Source of the DNA: Inconstantimicrobium porci
GTDB lineage: Bacteria; Bacillota; Clostridia; Clostridiales; Clostridiaceae
NCBI RefSeq assembly: GCF_009696465.1
Contig: NZ_VULX01000001.1
Location: 248,001-312,000 of the forward strand
Direction of reading: 5' to 3'
DNA length: 64,000 nucleotides
The position numbers were made by a program, and so were the translations under genes. The notes beneath the pieces are model-generated. The model made no database searches. It worked only from the letters and a program-made list of their open reading frames with translations, and was not told where the DNA came from. Each line of letters starts with the position of its first letter. The first letter of the stretch is position 1. Positions 1-8,318 of the stretch are shown here, piece after piece.

Positions 1-1
1 T

Positions 2-472
2 GAACCATATATTCCATATGTAGCTACAGGAGAAAAAGGTATATTTACTCTTATAAGAACATCAAATAAGGGAGCTGAAGATATAGAATATCTTGATACT
101 ACAGAACACAAGAAAGTTTATCATGTGGTAGGTGATAAACTTATGGAGCTTGGCAAGGATTTTGTCAGCAGCTGTGGTTATCACCCATTAGGAGGAGTAA
201 TAGGATGTACTCATATTGAAGAAGGTAAAGAACTTAGAAAAAGATTTAATAAAATGTTTTTCTTAATACCTGGATATGGAGCGCAAGGCGGTAAAGCAGA
301 GGATGTTGCAATGTATCTTAATAATGGCAATGGAGGAGTTGTAAATTCATCAAGGGGAATTCTTCTTGCATACAAAAAGCACAATAATGAAAAAGAATTT
401 GATAAATGTGCGAGAGCAGAAGCAATTAAAATGAGAGATGAAATAAGAGAAGCTGTTAGAAACTTAAAGTAA
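2..472 (+). CDS. pyrF: Orotidine 5'-phosphate decarboxylase, type 2 (5'-truncated by window edge)
   Basis: This is the C-terminal part of OMP decarboxylase, which converts OMP to UMP in the last step of de novo pyrimidine synthesis. The frame is open from base 2, so the start and the catalytic DxKxxD region lie outside the window. The visible part has the type 2 hallmarks: an IRTSNKGAED stretch, a GCTHIEEGKELRKRF segment, and the phosphate-binding FLIPGYGAQGG loop near the end. A GTG at 125 is internal, not the start. It is 11 bases upstream of pyrK and clearly belongs to the same operon. Identification rests on motif recall and operon context, which agree. Confidence 0.93.
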   Translation, partial: EPYIPYVATGEKGIFTLIRTSNKGAEDIEYLDTTEHKKVYHVVGDKLMELGKDFVSSCGYHPLGGVIGCTHIEEGKELRKRFNKMFFLIPGYGAQGGKAEDVAMYLNNGNGGVVNSSRGILLAYKKHNNEKEFDKCARAEAIKMRDEIREAVRNLK

Positions 473-483
473 GGGGTCGAAAA

Positions 484-1233
484 ATGAGTATTAATTATTA
501 TGAAACTAAAGTTTTGGAAAATTCAGAAGTAACCAATGGGATATATAAGTTAGTAATTGAAGAAAAGAACAGTGTTAAACCAGGACAGTTTTATATGATT
601 CTTCCTAAAACAGCTGTACTAGGAAGACCAATATCAGTATGTAAGACAGAAAATGATACAGTTACATTTTGTTATGCATTAATAGGGAAAGGTACAAAAG
701 AGTTTGCTAACATGAAAAAGGGTGATACAATAAAAGTTTTTGGACCACTTGGCAATGGCTTTGATGTAGAGAATATTATAAAAGAAAATAAAAAAATAGC
801 AGTTGTTGGTGGTGGAATAGGTACTGCACCAATGATTAAAACTGCAGAAGACTTAAAGAATGCAGATAATTCATGCTATATACACAGCTTCTTTGGATTT
901 AGAGATGATGTTTATCTTGAAGAGGAAATCAAGACATACAGTGATGAATACTCATGTGCTACTAATACAGGATCTCATGGACATAAAGGCTTTGTTACAG
1001 ATTTACTAAATCCTGAAGAATTTGATATCGTACTTTGCTGCGGTCCTGAAATAATGATGCAGAAAGTAGTAAATATGTGTAAAGAATCAGGAACGAAGGT
1101 TCTTATCTCAATGGAAAAACATATGGCATGCGGTGTTGGAGCATGTCTTGTATGTACATGCAAGACTAAAGGAGGCAATAAAAGAACTTGTAAAGACGGG
1201 CCAGTATTTGATGGATATGAGGTGGAGTTTTAA
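484..1233 (+). CDS. pyrK: Dihydroorotate dehydrogenase B, electron-transfer subunit
   Basis: PyrK is the FAD and [2Fe-2S] subunit that lets PyrD type 1B pass electrons from dihydroorotate to NAD+. The 249-residue protein has the flavin-binding RPISVC motif near residue 48, a GPLGNGF segment near 88, the nucleotide-binding [11 protein letters not shown] stretch near 107-117, and a C-terminal cluster with cysteines at about 216, 221, 224 and 236. Length and cysteine spacing fit the family. The ATG follows an AAGGGG ribosome binding site. It lies between pyrF and pyrD, with only two bases before pyrD, so the two subunits should be made together. Confidence 0.96.
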   Translation: MSINYYETKVLENSEVTNGIYKLVIEEKNSVKPGQFYMILPKTAVLGRPISVCKTENDTVTFCYALIGKGTKEFANMKKGDTIKVFGPLGNGFDVENIIKENKKIAVVGGGIGTAPMIKTAEDLKNADNSCYIHSFFGFRDDVYLEEEIKTYSDEYSCATNTGSHGHKGFVTDLLNPEEFDIVLCCGPEIMMQKVVNMCKESGTKVLISMEKHMACGVGACLVCTCKTKGGNKRTCKDGPVFDGYEVEF

Positions 1234-1235
1234 TT

Positions 1236-2153
1236 ATGGAGAATAAAGATATGATGAGCGTAAGTATAAATGGTGTGGATTTTAAGAATCCTATAATTGC
1301 CGCTTCTGGTACTTTTGGATTTGGACATGAATACAGTGAGTTTTATGATGTGGGAATGCTTGGAGGTATCTGCTCTAAAGGTCTTACCATTGAACCTAAA
1401 GAAGGAAATTCTGGCATTAGAGTATTTGAAACACCATCTGGCATGATGAATTCAGTAGGTCTTCAGAATCCAGGAGTAAGAAAATTTATTGAAAATGAGC
1501 TTCCTTATATGAAAACATTAGGAACAAATGTAATAGCTAATATCGGAGGAGCAAGCATAGAAGATTATGAGAAAGCAGTAATGCTGATTAATGAAACTGA
1601 TGTGCAGATGATAGAGCTTAATATCTCATGTCCTAATGTAAAATCAGGAGGTATGGCTTTTGGTATAAAATCTGATGTGGCAAAAGAAGTTGTATCTAAG
1701 ATAAAAGCTATAAGTAAGAAATCGCTAATGGTTAAGCTGTCACCAAATGCTGAAAATATAGTAGATATGGCATATAAGTGTGTAGAAGCAGGAGCGGATT
1801 CACTGTCACTAATAAATACAGTGCAGGGTATGGCTATAGATGTAAGAAATAGAAAGCCGGTGTTTGAAAATACATTTGCCGGGCTTTCAGGTCCTGCTGT
1901 AAAACCTATAGCCTTAAGAATGGTTTATCAGGTCTGTAAGGAAGTTAATGTGCCTGTTGTAGGACTTGGTGGAATAACATGTGGTGAAGATGTTATTGAG
2001 TTTATGATGGCAGGAGCAACTGCAGTACAGATTGGAACAGCAAACTTCATGAATCCTCTTGCAGGAAAGAATATAGTCATGGAAACAGAAGAGTTTTTAA
2101 AGAAAAATGGTGTCAAAGATGTTAAAGAAATAATCGGCGCAGCACAGAGATAA
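1236..2153 (+). CDS. pyrD: Dihydroorotate dehydrogenase B (NAD+), catalytic subunit
   Basis: This FMN enzyme oxidises dihydroorotate to orotate. The 305-residue sequence begins its barrel with the ASGTFGFG motif near residue 23 and has the [11 protein letters not shown] loop in which C132 is the expected catalytic base of the class 1B enzymes (class 2 uses serine). The C-terminal VVGLGGI and AVQIGTANF segments are the phosphate-binding strands for FMN. The directly preceding pyrK supports type 1B. The start ATG at 1236 is preceded by GAGGTGGAG inside the end of pyrK, implying translational coupling. Confidence 0.96.
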   Translation: MENKDMMSVSINGVDFKNPIIAASGTFGFGHEYSEFYDVGMLGGICSKGLTIEPKEGNSGIRVFETPSGMMNSVGLQNPGVRKFIENELPYMKTLGTNVIANIGGASIEDYEKAVMLINETDVQMIELNISCPNVKSGGMAFGIKSDVAKEVVSKIKAISKKSLMVKLSPNAENIVDMAYKCVEAGADSLSLINTVQGMAIDVRNRKPVFENTFAGLSGPAVKPIALRMVYQVCKEVNVPVVGLGGITCGEDVIEFMMAGATAVQIGTANFMNPLAGKNIVMETEEFLKKNGVKDVKEIIGAAQR

Positions 2154-2175
2154 TATATTTTAGGAGGAAAAGAAC

Positions 2176-2850
2176 ATGCAGCAGTATAAAAAAGAATTTA
2201 TAGATTTTATGATAGAAAGCGGAGTTTTAACATTTGGAGATTTTGTGACAAAGAGTGGAAGAAAGACACCATTCTTTATTAACACAGGAAACTATAAGAC
2301 AGGAAAACAGCTTTCTAGGTTGGGAGATTTTTATGCAAAGGCCATTAAGGATAACTTTGATGAAGATTTTAATGTGGTATTTGGACCTGCTTATAAAGGA
2401 ATTCCACTAGGAGTTACTACAGCAATAGCGCTAGACAGAAACTACGGAATTGATGTTGAGTACTGCTCAAACAGAAAAGAAGTAAAGGATCATGGTGATA
2501 AAGGAATACTTCTTGGTAGTAAGCTTAAGGATGGAGACAAAGTGCTTATAGTCGAAGATGTTACTACAGCTGGTACTTCAATTTATGAAACAATGCCTAT
2601 TTTAAAATCTCAGGCTGATGTAGATGTAAAAGGCCTTATAATCTCAGTAAATAGAATGGAAAGAGGAAGAGGAGAAAAATCAGCACTTGTAGAAATAAGA
2701 GAAAAATTTGGATTTAAGACATGCGCTATCGTAACTATGGAAGAAGTAATAGAATATCTTTATAATAGAGAAATAAACGGTAAAGTTTATATTGATGATG
2801 ATATGAAGAATAAAATAGATGCATATTATGAGCAGTACGGTGCGAAATAA
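2176..2850 (+). CDS. pyrE: Orotate phosphoribosyltransferase
   Basis: PyrE joins orotate to PRPP to form OMP, the substrate of PyrF. The 224-residue protein carries the PRPP-binding signature VLIVEDVTTAGTS near residues 122-134 and a type I phosphoribosyltransferase fold; it is slightly longer than the roughly 210-residue Bacillus form. A strong AGGAGG site precedes the ATG. It is the last gene of the pyr cluster and is followed by a strong intrinsic terminator, which sets the end of the operon. Confidence 0.96.
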   Translation: MQQYKKEFIDFMIESGVLTFGDFVTKSGRKTPFFINTGNYKTGKQLSRLGDFYAKAIKDNFDEDFNVVFGPAYKGIPLGVTTAIALDRNYGIDVEYCSNRKEVKDHGDKGILLGSKLKDGDKVLIVEDVTTAGTSIYETMPILKSQADVDVKGLIISVNRMERGRGEKSALVEIREKFGFKTCAIVTMEEVIEYLYNREINGKVYIDDDMKNKIDAYYEQYGAK

Positions 2851-2867
2851 TATATGATTTAATCATA

Positions 2868-2911
2868 TTGCTATAGTAAATTTAATATTATTTACTATAG
2901 CAATTTTTTTT
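2868..2911 (+). terminator. Intrinsic terminator of the pyr operon
   Basis: A 14-bp perfect stem (TTGCTATAGTAAAT paired with its complement) with an 8-nt loop is followed by eight T residues. It lies 17 bases after pyrE and just before the M48 protease gene, so it should end pyr transcription. Confidence 0.9.
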
Positions 2912-2921
2912 AGGGGAGTTT

Positions 2922-4163
2922 ATGAAAAAGTTTATTCTTAAAAGTCTTGTAATGCTTTTATGGATATGTATGGTGCTAATAATAGGTACAGGAATAATTG
3001 AAAAAAAAGAAAGTCCTAATATAAAAAGCACAAGAGAAATTGAAATAAAAATCGATAAAGGTAATGTAAAAGTACCTGAGCCTTCAAAGCCAGCTACTGC
3101 TAATTATAAGTTTAGTGTATTTTATATTGCAGTAAAAACAATATTATATTTTATTATTCCGTTTTCATTTTTATATTTTAAAGTTCCACAGTTAATAATC
3201 AAAAAAGAGAATTCGATTTTTCAAATGATAAAAATATTCTTAATATATTCGTTTTATGAATTTGTTATGTATCTGCCGCTATATTTCTTCTCAGGCTTTT
3301 ATAGAAACAAATTATTTGAATCTTCATCAAATACTATAAACAATTGGTTGAGTAAGAATTTGATATATTTTACATTTTCGTTAGCAGTTTCAGTAGTAAT
3401 TTTTATGATTATTTATACTGTATATAAAAAATCTAAGTTATATATTTTATTAATAAGCATAATGATGCTTTGCTTGAATTTAACTGAATCATATATAGGA
3501 CCAGTAGTAATTGATCCTATGTTTAATAATTTTTCAAAGATAGAGGATAAGAATCTTACAGTTAAGATTAACATGTTATGTCAAAAGGCAGGTGTAGGCA
3601 ATGTTAATGTACTGAAAGTAGATAAGAGCAAAGATACTAATTTCCTTAATGCATATATGACTGGAATAGGAAAAAATAAGAGAATTGTAATTTATGATAA
3701 CACTCTTAAACAATTAAGTACTGATGAAATTCTTTCTGTAGCGGCTCATGAGATAGGACACTATAAGATGAATCATGTAGTTATAGGTATGGCTCTGAGC
3801 ACCTTAGAATTGTTTACAACGTTATTTGCAGTGGATTTAATTATTAAACACATAAATGTTAAGAAAAAGCTGAATAAGGATTATAAGAGTGATAAACTGA
3901 TTCCGTTGTTTTTTATTGCAATGGTATGCATTCAATTTTTATGGATGCCCATAGATAATGCTTGTAGCAGGTATATGGAGAGAAAAGCAGATGAATTTGC
4001 AATAAGTGTCACAGGTAATAAGACTTGTGCAGCTGTGTTGCAGTGCAAGCTTATGGAGAAGAATATGGGGACAGCTGACGTTAATGGTTTTATAAAGCTG
4101 TGGTATGCAGATCATCCAACATCAAGGGAAAGGATAGAAGCAGCAAATAGATACGGAAAATAA
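2922..4163 (+). CDS. M48 family membrane zinc metallopeptidase (Ste24/CAAX-protease-like)
   Basis: This 413-residue polytopic membrane protein carries the M48 zinc motif HEIGH at residues 276-280 and a third ligand candidate, E358, in KADEFA. Hydrophobic segments occur near residues 5-23, 63-85, 100-125, 145-170 and 175-190, and two more follow the HExxH helix, matching the layout of Ste24-type proteases in which the active site faces a membrane chamber. Bacterial members probably act in membrane protein quality control, but the substrate here is unknown. The gene has its own ribosome site (AGGGGAG) after the pyr terminator and is followed by its own hairpin, so it is likely a single-gene unit. 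Confidence 0.88.
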   Translation: MKKFILKSLVMLLWICMVLIIGTGIIEKKESPNIKSTREIEIKIDKGNVKVPEPSKPATANYKFSVFYIAVKTILYFIIPFSFLYFKVPQLIIKKENSIFQMIKIFLIYSFYEFVMYLPLYFFSGFYRNKLFESSSNTINNWLSKNLIYFTFSLAVSVVIFMIIYTVYKKSKLYILLISIMMLCLNLTESYIGPVVIDPMFNNFSKIEDKNLTVKINMLCQKAGVGNVNVLKVDKSKDTNFLNAYMTGIGKNKRIVIYDNTLKQLSTDEILSVAAHEIGHYKMNHVVIGMALSTLELFTTLFAVDLIIKHINVKKKLNKDYKSDKLIPLFFIAMVCIQFLWMPIDNACSRYMERKADEFAISVTGNKTCAAVLQCKLMEKNMGTADVNGFIKLWYADHPTSRERIEAANRYGK

Positions 4164-4179
4164 TTTATAATTTAGTATG

Positions 4180-4212
4180 AAATAAGCAGACTGTTAAAAA
4201 GTCTGCTTATTT
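4180..4212. terminator. Hairpin downstream of the M48 protease gene
   Basis: A 12-bp perfect stem, AAATAAGCAGAC paired with GTCTGCTTATTT, closes a 9-nt loop. The T-tract is short on the plus side and A-rich DNA flanks the other side. Before the insertion sequence arrived it may have served both the protease and the convergent exonuclease gene. Confidence 0.7.
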
Positions 4213-4241
4213 CTATATATAAATGGATAATCTTATTGCAT

Positions 4242-4263
4242 AAAGAACGGGGCTGTCGCATTA
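4242..4263 (+). repeat. Left terminal inverted repeat of the IS1182-family element
   Basis: This copy is exactly complementary to 6071-6092 over 22 bp; the match breaks on both sides (4241 and 4264). It should be the transposase binding end. Confidence 0.9.
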
Positions 4264-4345
4264 ATATAATATTCCAAACATTAATATAATCTAGAATTTG
4301 CAGAGTAGATTAGAGATAATATCTAAGAGATTAGAGAAAAGGATG

Positions 4346-4458
4346 AAACTCCAAAGGAGTTTGGGGCTGTCTCACAACTAATTAGAAATTAGTTGTGTAG
4401 CGGCTCTTTTTTCGTGCAAAAAAAATAAATCCTAAACTCAAAGAGAATAGGATTTATT
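4346..4458 (+). promoter_or_regulatory. Stem-loop cluster in the IS1182 left end, upstream of the transposase
   Basis: Three inverted repeats follow one another: AAACTCC/GGAGTTT at 4346-4362, CACAACTAATT/AATTAGTTGTG at 4373-4397 followed by a T6 run at 4408-4413, and AATAAATCCTA/TAGGATTTATT at 4424-4458, ending ten bases before the transposase ATG. They could shield the transposase from read-through transcription or limit its translation; that role is inferred from position. At 4363-4374 lies GGGGCTGTCTCA, nearly identical to the element terminus. Confidence 0.55.
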
Positions 4459-4468
4459 AGATTTATAT

Positions 4469-5548
4469 ATGACTTATTCCATAGTTAAGGAAAATCAAGC
4501 TTCGCCACGAAAGTTACTAAAAATCATTTTATATGGATATATGAATGGACTTTATTCATCCAGAGATATTGAAAGTGCCTGCCATAGAGACATCAATTTT
4601 ATGTTTTTACTAGAAGGTTCAAAAGCACCAGATCATTCAACTATTGTAAGATTTAGGACTCTTCATTTTGCACCTTGTGCTGAACAGATACTTGCTCAAA
4701 CAACTAATTTCCTTTATGAAATTGGTGAAATTTCAGGTGAGTCAATATTTATAGATGGAACAAAAATAGAGGCTAGTTCCAATAAATTCACATTTGTTTG
4801 GAAGAGAGCTGTTACTAAAAATATGCAGAAGCTATTTACCAAAATTGAAAATTTTGTTGCGGAATGTAGTGAACTTTATGGTGTTAGAGTTGGTTACAGA
4901 AATACTATAAAAATTAAAGATCTAAAAAAGCTAAGAAAGAAGCTTTACAGAATAAAAAAGGCTGAGAATATAGAATTCGTACACGGATGTGGCAAAAGAA
5001 AGACTGCTTTGCAGCGTTCTATTAAACAACTCGAACAGTATCTTGGGAAGTTAAAAGAATACACACAGAAAATACATATATGTGGTAATCGCAATAGTTT
5101 TTCAAAAACAGATGAAGATGCCACTTTTATGAGAATGAAAGAAGATGCCATGAAGAATGGTCAGCTTAAGCCAGCTTATAATTTACAACATGGGGTTGAT
5201 TCTGGGTATATTGCATGGCTTACTATTGGACCACAACCTACAGATACAACAACATTGATTCCATTCTTAAAAAGCATGCAAGAAAATTTGAATTTTAAGT
5301 ATCTAAAAATTGTTGCAGATTCTGGTTATGAAAGTGAAGAAAATTATTCTTTCATAGAAAATAACGGTCAGTTATCTTTTATAAAACCAGCAAATTATGA
5401 GATATCTAAAACTCGTAAATATCAGAATGATATAAGCCGAATAGAGAATATGGAATACAATTACGATGGGGATTATTATGTCTGTAAAAATAATAGAAGG
5501 CTTTACGCAAATGATATAAAAAAAGAAAATCTAAAACTGGTTATGTAA
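4469..5548 (+). CDS. IS1182-family transposase, first frame (N-terminal part)
   Basis: This 359-residue frame encodes the N-terminal DUF772-like region (KIILYGYMNGLYSSRDIE, residues 18-35), the first catalytic aspartate in IFIDGTKIEA (D96) and the second in KIVADSGYESEENY (about D284). It then runs into an out-of-frame stop; the last residues after the A7 run (ENLKLVM) do not match the family. The protein begins directly at the DUF772 segment, lacking the roughly 40 residues usually found before it, and no upstream frame supplies them. No good Shine-Dalgarno sequence is visible. Full-length product would require a -1 frameshift into 5635-5940. Confidence 0.85.
   Translation: MTYSIVKENQASPRKLLKIILYGYMNGLYSSRDIESACHRDINFMFLLEGSKAPDHSTIVRFRTLHFAPCAEQILAQTTNFLYEIGEISGESIFIDGTKIEASSNKFTFVWKRAVTKNMQKLFTKIENFVAECSELYGVRVGYRNTIKIKDLKKLRKKLYRIKKAENIEFVHGCGKRKTALQRSIKQLEQYLGKLKEYTQKIHICGNRNSFSKTDEDATFMRMKEDAMKNGQLKPAYNLQHGVDSGYIAWLTIGPQPTDTTTLIPFLKSMQENLNFKYLKIVADSGYESEENYSFIENNGQLSFIKPANYEISKTRKYQNDISRIENMEYNYDGDYYVCKNNRRLYANDIKKENLKLVM
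5518..5525 (+). other. Slippery A7G run where the transposase frame shifts by -1
   Basis: The codons read ATA AAA AAA GAA. Slipping back one base at the A7 run (5518-5524) continues as RKSKTGYVSTKTIYTCENC, which is the family-like continuation, whereas the zero frame stops after eight codons. This is either programmed -1 frameshifting, as in several other IS families, or a fixed single-base indel. Confidence 0.7.
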
Positions 5549-5634
5549 GTACCAAAACAATTTATACTTGTGAAAATTGTAATAACTGCAAATTTAAAGC
5601 TGGCTGTATAAAAGGACATAATTGTAAAACTCCA

Positions 5635-5940
5635 TTGGAAGATAGAACAAAAAGACTCGAAACATCAAAGCAATTCAATCATTATCGAAAAGAAGATTTT
5701 GAGAGAATCATTAGCGAAGAAGGTTGTAAACTTAGACTAAACAGAAGCATTCAGGTAGAAGGTTCCTTCGGCGCAATAAAGCAAGATATAGGCTTTAGAA
5801 GATTTTTATGTCGTGGAAAAGAAAATGTACTTGCAGAAAGTATACTTCTTGCATTGGCTTATAATGTGAATAAACTGCATAATAAAATTCAGTCAGAACA
5901 TACGGGTCAACATTTATTTGATTTAAAACAAACAGCATAA
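5635..5940 (+). CDS. IS1182-family transposase, second frame (C-terminal part)
   Basis: This frame holds the C-terminal transposase region: the cysteine-rich segment just upstream in the same frame (TCENCNNCKFKAGC, from about 5560), then RSIQVEGSFGAIKQD with the third catalytic acid, glutamate at 5758-5760, and the closing ALAYNVNKLHNKIQ motif. The annotated ATG-type start at 5635 (TTG) is unlikely to be used independently, because the frame is already coding from about 5525. It is best read as the fused downstream half of 4469-5548. Confidence 0.75.
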   Translation: MEDRTKRLETSKQFNHYRKEDFERIISEEGCKLRLNRSIQVEGSFGAIKQDIGFRRFLCRGKENVLAESILLALAYNVNKLHNKIQSEHTGQHLFDLKQTA

Positions 5941-6070
5941 AATAATAAAAAAACTATATTTTTGATATAGTCTATTAAAGTGCGTTTATTTTTAAATAGG
6001 TGCATTTTTTCACATAGAATTTCAGAAAATGTATATAAAAAGGAGCTTACCGCCAGCTGTTTTTAACTGC

Positions 6071-6092
6071 TAATGCGACAGCCCCGTTCTTT
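6071..6092 (-). repeat. Right terminal inverted repeat of the IS1182-family element
   Basis: This is the exact reverse complement of 4242-4263. It ends three bases before the stop codon of the minus-strand exonuclease, so the insertion spared that gene but probably displaced its terminator. Confidence 0.9.
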
Positions 6093-6094
6093 TC

Positions 6095-6700
6095 TTAAGA
6101 CTGATGACTGAAGTATCCGGCAGGTATATATTTTTTGCGTATTCCTTTGACAACTGCAAGATAAGTAGCTGCTGTATCAAATCTTGCATCATGATAGTTT
6201 CCGCTACCTTCGAATAATTTATTTGCAGTTTCTGCTATTTCTTCATCAGTAATATTCAGAAAGTTAACAAGTTCTGCAAGCTTTGGATTTTTATAATCTC
6301 CGTTTGGTCTTAGTAACTTACATATATCTTTAAAATAATTCATTGTACAGAATATATGTTTTGGTTCATAGATTTCGCCCATTGGTTCTAATTCGTGTTT
6401 TAAAAATTTTATATCAAATGATACATTGTGACCTATAACAAAATCTGCTTCTCTAAAATCGTTATAGAATTCGTCAACAAGATCATCAAAGTACATACCA
6501 TTACTAAGTTCATATAGCTTTTCAACTGAAAAACCATGTACTGCTTCAGCAGATGGTTCAACATCTTCTACTGTAAAAAAGAAATTATGACCTGTTGTAG
6601 TTTGTGGCTTTGTTGAAGTATCTACAGTTATATAGCTAAGCTGACATATATTTCCTGGTTTTATGCCAGTAGTTTCTGTGTCAAAAAATAATAGTTTCAT
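6095..6700 (-). CDS. DnaQ-like DEDDh 3'-5' exonuclease
   Basis: The 201-residue protein is a stand-alone DEDDh exonuclease. ExoI is FFDTETTG with D7 and E9, ExoII is IGHNVSFDIKFL, and ExoIII is YHDARFDTAATYL with the expected histidine and aspartate. These residues bind two metal ions and remove 3'-terminal nucleotides from DNA or RNA. Family members include the DNA polymerase III epsilon subunit and oligoribonuclease-like enzymes; without other domains the exact substrate cannot be assigned. The gene is transcribed alone, towards the insertion sequence, and is preceded by a weak GGAGGC ribosome site. Confidence 0.88.
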   Translation of the reverse strand: MKLLFFDTETTGIKPGNICQLSYITVDTSTKPQTTTGHNFFFTVEDVEPSAEAVHGFSVEKLYELSNGMYFDDLVDEFYNDFREADFVIGHNVSFDIKFLKHELEPMGEIYEPKHIFCTMNYFKDICKLLRPNGDYKNPKLAELVNFLNITDEEIAETANKLFEGSGNYHDARFDTAATYLAVVKGIRKKYIPAGYFSHQS

Positions 6701-7071
6701 ACTTGTGTTCTGCCTCCAATAAAAAATATACTATTTTTATTATATATGTTTAAACGTATTGATACAAATGTTTTAATAAAATTACTTCTTCACAATCTTT
6801 GCATAAAGTGGTTTTGAAAATAAAAGACTAAAAACATTGACAAGTACGTTAAAATAAACTAATATGAATAATGTTGAAAAATGTTGAAAAATATTTATTG
6901 CTTTAAAAGTTAAAATATTCACATTTTCATTAAGTATAAAACAAAGGTGATAATAAAATAATATAAATAGCTATTATAATTCATTGCAAAATGATTTTTG
7001 CAATGATTATATTATAAATTTAACAAATTTAACAAACAAAACATAACAAAGAATATTTAGGAGGTACTCAA
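6701..7071 (+). promoter_or_regulatory. Divergent exonuclease/ldh intergenic region with long ldh leader
   Basis: This 371-base gap has no gene. A good promoter for ldh is TTGACA at 6837-6842, a 17-base spacer and TAATAT at 6860-6865, giving a leader of about 200 nt. At the predicted start lies a tandem ATGTTGAAAA repeat (6871-6890). A perfect hairpin, CATTGCAAAA/TTTTGCAATG, occupies 6982-7005, and two TTTAACAAA repeats lie at about 7018-7036 before the AGGAGG site. I could not match a known riboswitch or a clean redox-regulator (Rex) operator. Confidence 0.5.
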
Positions 7072-8022
7072 ATGAGAAAAGAAAAAGGAAATAAGATTTC
7101 TGTCATTGGAGCTGGATTCGTTGGTTCAACTACAGCTTACGCATTATTTATGAGCGGAATCGCTTCAGAAATAGTTATTGTTGATATCAACAAGGACAAA
7201 GCTGAAGGTGAAGCAATGGATATAGCACATGGTGCTGCATTCGTTAAATCATGTGATGTTACTGCAGGAGATTATGTAGATACTAAAGATTCAGATATAG
7301 TTGTTATCACTGCTGGACTTGGACAAAAACCAGGCGAAACTAGATTAGACTTAATATCAAAGAATTTAAGCGTATTCAAATCAATAGTACCAGAAGTTGT
7401 TAAGTACAACCCAAATGCAATTATTTTAGTTGTATCTAACCCAGTTGATGTTTTAACTTACATTACATACAAATTATCAGGATTCCCATCTGAAAGAGTT
7501 ATCGGTTCAGGTACAGTTCTTGATACATCAAGATTAAAGTATGAATTAGGAAAGCACTTCGATATCGATGCTAGAAACGTACATAGCTATATCATCGGAG
7601 AACACGGAGATTCTGAAATAGCTGCTTGGAGCTTAACTAACATAGCTGGTATGAGCGCTGAAGAATACAGTGAAAAGATTGCTGGAAGCACAGATATGTC
7701 ATTCAAGACAACAATTCCAAAGAACGTTGTAGATGCTGCATACAAGATGATCGAAAAGAAGGGTTATACAAATTACGCAGTTGCTTTAGCAGTTACTAGA
7801 ATTTGTACAGCTATCTTAAGAGATGAAGATGCTATATTATCTACATCAACATTATTCACAGGCCAATACGGAATAGATGATGTTTACCTAGCTATTCCAA
7901 CAGTAATAAATAGAGCAGGAGCAACTAAGATTGTTGATTCTCACTTATTACCAGAAGAACAAGAAAGATTACAGGCATCAGCTAACATATTAAAGAAACA
8001 TTTAAATGAAGCTGGTATCTAA
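7072..8022 (+). CDS. ldh: L-lactate dehydrogenase
   Basis: The enzyme reduces pyruvate to L-lactate with NADH, recycling NAD+ during fermentation. The 316-residue protein has the Rossmann GAGFVGST motif at residues 13-20, the substrate-loop region [10 protein letters not shown] with its arginine, the DVLTY segment after SNPV, and the catalytic histidine in IIGEHGDSE (about H178). Length is normal. Codon choice differs from most neighbours, with many C-ending AAC, TTC and GAC codons and TTA leucines, which suggests high expression. A canonical AGGAGGT ribosome site and a terminator make it a single-gene unit. Confidence 0.96.
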   Translation: MRKEKGNKISVIGAGFVGSTTAYALFMSGIASEIVIVDINKDKAEGEAMDIAHGAAFVKSCDVTAGDYVDTKDSDIVVITAGLGQKPGETRLDLISKNLSVFKSIVPEVVKYNPNAIILVVSNPVDVLTYITYKLSGFPSERVIGSGTVLDTSRLKYELGKHFDIDARNVHSYIIGEHGDSEIAAWSLTNIAGMSAEEYSEKIAGSTDMSFKTTIPKNVVDAAYKMIEKKGYTNYAVALAVTRICTAILRDEDAILSTSTLFTGQYGIDDVYLAIPTVINRAGATKIVDSHLLPEEQERLQASANILKKHLNEAGI

Positions 8023-8032
8023 TTAAAAAAAG

Positions 8033-8063
8033 AGGGCTACTGTATTTATGCAGTAGCCTTTTT
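8033..8063 (+). terminator. Intrinsic terminator of ldh
   Basis: A GGCTACTGTA/TGCAGTAGCC stem containing one G-T pair and a short loop is followed by T5. It starts 11 bases after the ldh stop codon. The next 250 bases to 8318 are AT-rich and I see no gene in them. Confidence 0.9.
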
Positions 8064-8318
8064 CATTTATATATAAAATGAAAAAATAAGAGGGCAAACT
8101 GAAAATCAGTACATATATATTATACAATTAAATCTTGAATAAATAAATATTGCTTGTGATAAAATGAAAAAAACTATTCGAAATTATTCTCATATTGTTA
8201 ATGTTTTTATCGTTTGAGTGAAAAAACAGCAAATTTCATATTTCCAAACAATCATAGATAAAGTATCTAAGGTATGATATAATTATAACTATATTATTTA
8301 TTATTAGGAGGAGAGTTT

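Larger units (their letters stand above)
4242..6092. mobile_element. IS1182-family insertion sequence (about 1.85 kb)
   Basis: A perfect 22-bp inverted repeat (4242-4263 and 6071-6092), with core GGGGCTGTCGCATTA, encloses a frameshifted DDE transposase of the IS1182 type. The core element probably starts at the GGGG of each end, about 4249 and 6086; AAAGAAC and GTTCTTT just outside are also reverse complements, so the exact tips and any target duplication cannot be fixed. The element sits in the gap between convergent protease and exonuclease genes and ends three bases from the exonuclease stop codon. Its left 200 bases are non-coding and hold three stem-loops. Confidence 0.9.

Noticed and set aside
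975-1178. Open frame on the minus strand inside pyrK
   Set aside because: It lies fully within pyrK, has no ribosome site and reflects codon shadowing.
4363-4400. A separate second insertion sequence beginning at GGGGCTGTCTC
   Set aside because: No matching right-end copy or second transposase is present, so it is only noted as a partial terminus.
6871-6890. Tandem ATGTTGAAAA as a CRISPR-like repeat
   Set aside because: Only two copies occur with no spacer, in AT-rich DNA.
7015-7040. Rex operator upstream of ldh
   Set aside because: TTTAACAAA occurs as direct repeats, not the inverted TTGTTAA/TTAACAA arrangement required.
8064-8318. Hidden gene or riboswitch between ldh and the M50 gene
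   Set aside because: The region is AT-rich with no ribosome site, long frame or strong conserved hairpin.
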